Origin: JANPEF01 sp031413115
Lineage (GTDB): Bacteria; Eisenbacteria; RBG-16-71-46; DASYSL01
Reading direction: 5' to 3'
Assembly: GCA_031413115.1 (NCBI GenBank)
Contig: JANOEH010000186.1
Coordinates: 1-24,143 of the forward strand
DNA: 24,143 bases
A program made the translations under genes and the position numbers. Position 1 is the first letter of the stretch; every line of letters begins with the position of its first letter. Shown here piece by piece: positions 22,384-24,143 of this stretch. A model generated the notes under the pieces. That model ran no database searches and was not told where the DNA came from. It saw nothing but the letters and a program-made list of their open reading frames with translations.

Positions 22384-23918
22384 AGCGTGCCCCGGCGAAG
22401 CAGGGCGACCTGGTGCTCGCCCTCGACGAAGGAACAACCGGCGCGACCGCGCTCGTGCTGGACCGCGCCGGGCGCGTGCAGGGCCGAGGCTATCGAGAGT
22501 TTCCGCAGCACTACCCGCAGCCCGGCTGGGTCGAGCACGACCCCGACGACCTGACCGGCGCGACGTTCGCCGCGGCGCACACCGCCCTGGCCGCGGCCGG
22601 GCTCGGCGCGCGTGCCGCCATCGCCCGGCGCATCGCCGCGATCGGGATCACCAACCAGCGCGAGACCACCCTCGTGTGGGACCGGCGCACGGGCCGGCCG
22701 ATCCACCGCGCGATCGTGTGGCAGTGCCGGCGCACGGCCGCGCTGTGCGCGACTTTGAAGCATGCCGGCCACGAGCCGCTCGTCCGGCGGCGCACCGGGC
22801 TGGTGCTCGATCCCTACTTCTCGGGCACCAAGCTGACCTGGCTGCTCCGCCACGTGCGAGGGGCGGCGGGGCGCGCAGCGCGCGGCGAACTGGCGTTCGG
22901 CACCGTCGACTCGTGGCTCCTGTGGAACATGACTGGCGGGCGCGTGCACGCGACCGATCCGACGAACGCGTCGCGCACACTGCTGTACCGCAGCGATCGC
23001 CTCGATCGCCTGGGCTTCGACGACGCGCTGCTCGACCTGTTCCACGTACCGCGCGCCCTGCTGCCCGAGGTGCGCCCGTCCGCCGGCCCGTTCGGGGAGA
23101 CGCGCGGCGTGCCCGGCCTGCCCGACGGCATCCCTATTCTCGGCGTCGCCGGCGACCAGCAGGCCGCGCTCTACGGACAGGGCTGCACGACGCCCGGCGC
23201 GATCAAGAACACGTACGGCACCGGGTGCTTCCTGATGGCATTCACGGGAACGCAGCGTGTGCCGTCGAAGCACGGCCTGTTGACGACCGTGGCCTGCGCC
23301 GAGGACGGCTCGCCCGCCTACGCACTGGAAGGCGCCGTGTTCATCGCCGGCGCGGCAGTGCAGTGGCTGCGCGACGCGATGGGCGTCGTCGTGACCGCCG
23401 CCGAGACCGAGGCGTTGGCGCGCTCCGTTCCGGACTCGGCGGGCACCGTGTTCGTGCCCGCGTTCGTGGGCCTGGGCGCGCCGCACTGGGATGCCGAGGC
23501 ACGCGGGGCCTGGCTCGGCCTCACCCGCGGCGCCGGTCGCGCGCACCTGGTGCGGGCCGTGCTCGAGGCGATCGCCTGGCAGGCACGCGACGTGGTCGAG
23601 GCGATGGCCAAGGACGGCCTACCGCGCGGACGCACGCTGCGCGTCGACGGCGGCGCGACCGCGAACGGCTTCCTCATGCAGATGCAGGCTGATGCGCTGG
23701 GCGTGCCGGTCGTGCGCCCGCACATGATCGAGACGACGGCGCTGGGCGCGGGGCTGCTCGCGGCGAGGGCGCTGGGCTGGCGCGCGGCGGGACGCGAGGC
23801 ACGGGCGGCAGATCGCACGTTCAAGCCACGCGTGGGGCGGGCTGCAGTGCGCGAGCGAGCCGAGGCGGCAGCGCGCTGGACGGCGGCGATCGCCGCGGTG
23901 CGGGGCATGGCGCGATGA
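22365..23918 (+). CDS. glpK: Glycerol kinase
   Basis: ATP-dependent phosphorylation of glycerol to glycerol 3-phosphate, feeding GlpD. It has 517 residues of the FGGY kinase family. Motifs: LALDEGTTGATALVLD (phosphate-binding), PGWVEHDP, GITNQRETT, AIVWQCRRT, DSWLLWNMTGG, GVAGDQQAALYGQGC, IKNTYGTGCFLM and DGGATANGFLMQMQAD. I chose ATG at 22365 (GAGGAGG just upstream) over a frame extension to 22347. The start lies inside the glpD end, and its stop overlaps the next gene as ATGA. No glpF facilitator is in the window. Confidence 0.95.
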   Translation: MARRSVKRAPAKQGDLVLALDEGTTGATALVLDRAGRVQGRGYREFPQHYPQPGWVEHDPDDLTGATFAAAHTALAAAGLGARAAIARRIAAIGITNQRETTLVWDRRTGRPIHRAIVWQCRRTAALCATLKHAGHEPLVRRRTGLVLDPYFSGTKLTWLLRHVRGAAGRAARGELAFGTVDSWLLWNMTGGRVHATDPTNASRTLLYRSDRLDRLGFDDALLDLFHVPRALLPEVRPSAGPFGETRGVPGLPDGIPILGVAGDQQAALYGQGCTTPGAIKNTYGTGCFLMAFTGTQRVPSKHGLLTTVACAEDGSPAYALEGAVFIAGAAVQWLRDAMGVVVTAAETEALARSVPDSAGTVFVPAFVGLGAPHWDAEARGAWLGLTRGAGRAHLVRAVLEAIAWQARDVVEAMAKDGLPRGRTLRVDGGATANGFLMQMQADALGVPVVRPHMIETTALGAGLLAARALGWRAAGREARAADRTFKPRVGRAAVRERAEAAARWTAAIAAVRGMAR

Positions 23919-24143
23919 CTGTCGATCCCACCGACACCGAGATCGAGGCCATCGTCCGGGCCATGCGGGTCATTGCAGTGCTCGGCATGAAGGACGAATC
24001 GCGCAGCGGCGAGCCCGCACTCAAGATCCCGCGCATGCTGGTCGAGCGCGGGTTCGAGGTGATCCCGGTCAATCCCACCATCGAGAGCGCGCTGGGCCGC
24101 CGCGCGTACGCAAGCATCGCCGACGTCGACATCCCATTCGACC
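23915..24143 (+). CDS. CoA-binding domain protein (YccU-like), N-terminal part
   Basis: The first 76 residues of a protein that runs off the window. The visible sequence (IEAIVRAMRVIAVLGMKDES ... KIPRMLVERGFEVIPVNPT ... ASIADVDIPFD) matches the small Rossmann CoA_binding_2 family, in which a GxS-type loop and VxPVNP strand bind CoA or a similar nucleotide. Start ATG at 23915 overlaps the glpK stop (ATGA), so it is translationally coupled to the glycerol operon. Its physiological role is unknown. Confidence 0.85.
   Translation, partial: MTVDPTDTEIEAIVRAMRVIAVLGMKDESRSGEPALKIPRMLVERGFEVIPVNPTIESALGRRAYASIADVDIPFD

Overview
The window is uniformly GC-rich. It reads as a chromosomal segment of an uncultured-type Gram-negative bacterium. 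Three secreted proteins end in the FlgD-like Ig / T9SS-type C-terminal domain (an 'NPF...GR...aGvYf' pattern), one of them carries dockerin-like calcium repeats, and there is a beta-barrel outer membrane protein. Together these resemble lineages of the FCB superphylum such as Candidatus Eisenbacteria. The lineage is an inference; no marker gene in the window proves it.

Layout. (1) 1-4496, minus strand: an N-terminal fragment of a membrane protein, a secreted M20 metallopeptidase translationally coupled to an exonuclease III-family AP endonuclease, an outer membrane barrel protein, MsrA, and a SAM methyltransferase. (2) 4461-5214, plus strand: a VapBC-type toxin-antitoxin pair whose start abuts the methyltransferase start. 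(3) 5227-8140, minus strand: a DUF3298-like lipoprotein, an extended class II aldolase and a PduO-type cobalamin adenosyltransferase, followed by a hairpin-rich 402-base intergenic region. (4) 8543-15149, plus strand: a 1239-residue propeller/lamin-tail surface protein, a cohesin/dockerin-like secreted protein and a PaaI-type thioesterase. (5) 15124-17707, minus strand: a membrane-anchored HIT protein, then groES-groEL with a strong terminator. (6) 18177-19014, plus strand: a small secreted FlgD-domain protein broken by a frameshift. (7) 19011-19961, minus strand: a CDF metal exporter. (8) 20086-24143, plus strand: a tight operon of ferredoxin, PAP2 phosphatase, glpD, glpK and a CoA-binding protein.

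How the genes work together: the last operon covers glycerol phosphorylation and glycerol-3-phosphate oxidation, with a lipid-phosphatase-like protein alongside. The exonuclease, MsrA and GroESL belong to damage and stress care. The three large plus-strand products are exported surface proteins.

The most unusual observations are: two genes (PaaI thioesterase and PAP2) whose best start is CTG placed behind a strong Shine-Dalgarno; a 14-base tandem duplication that shifts the exonuclease frame exactly after its catalytic SDHAP motif; a frameshift separating a signal peptide from its mature domain; a zero-spacing divergent start (CATATG) inside a VapB operator with a probably leaderless antitoxin; and a symmetric three-part dyad followed by an orphan terminator between the CDF exporter and ferredoxin genes. 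I did not find a convincing new defence or mobile system.
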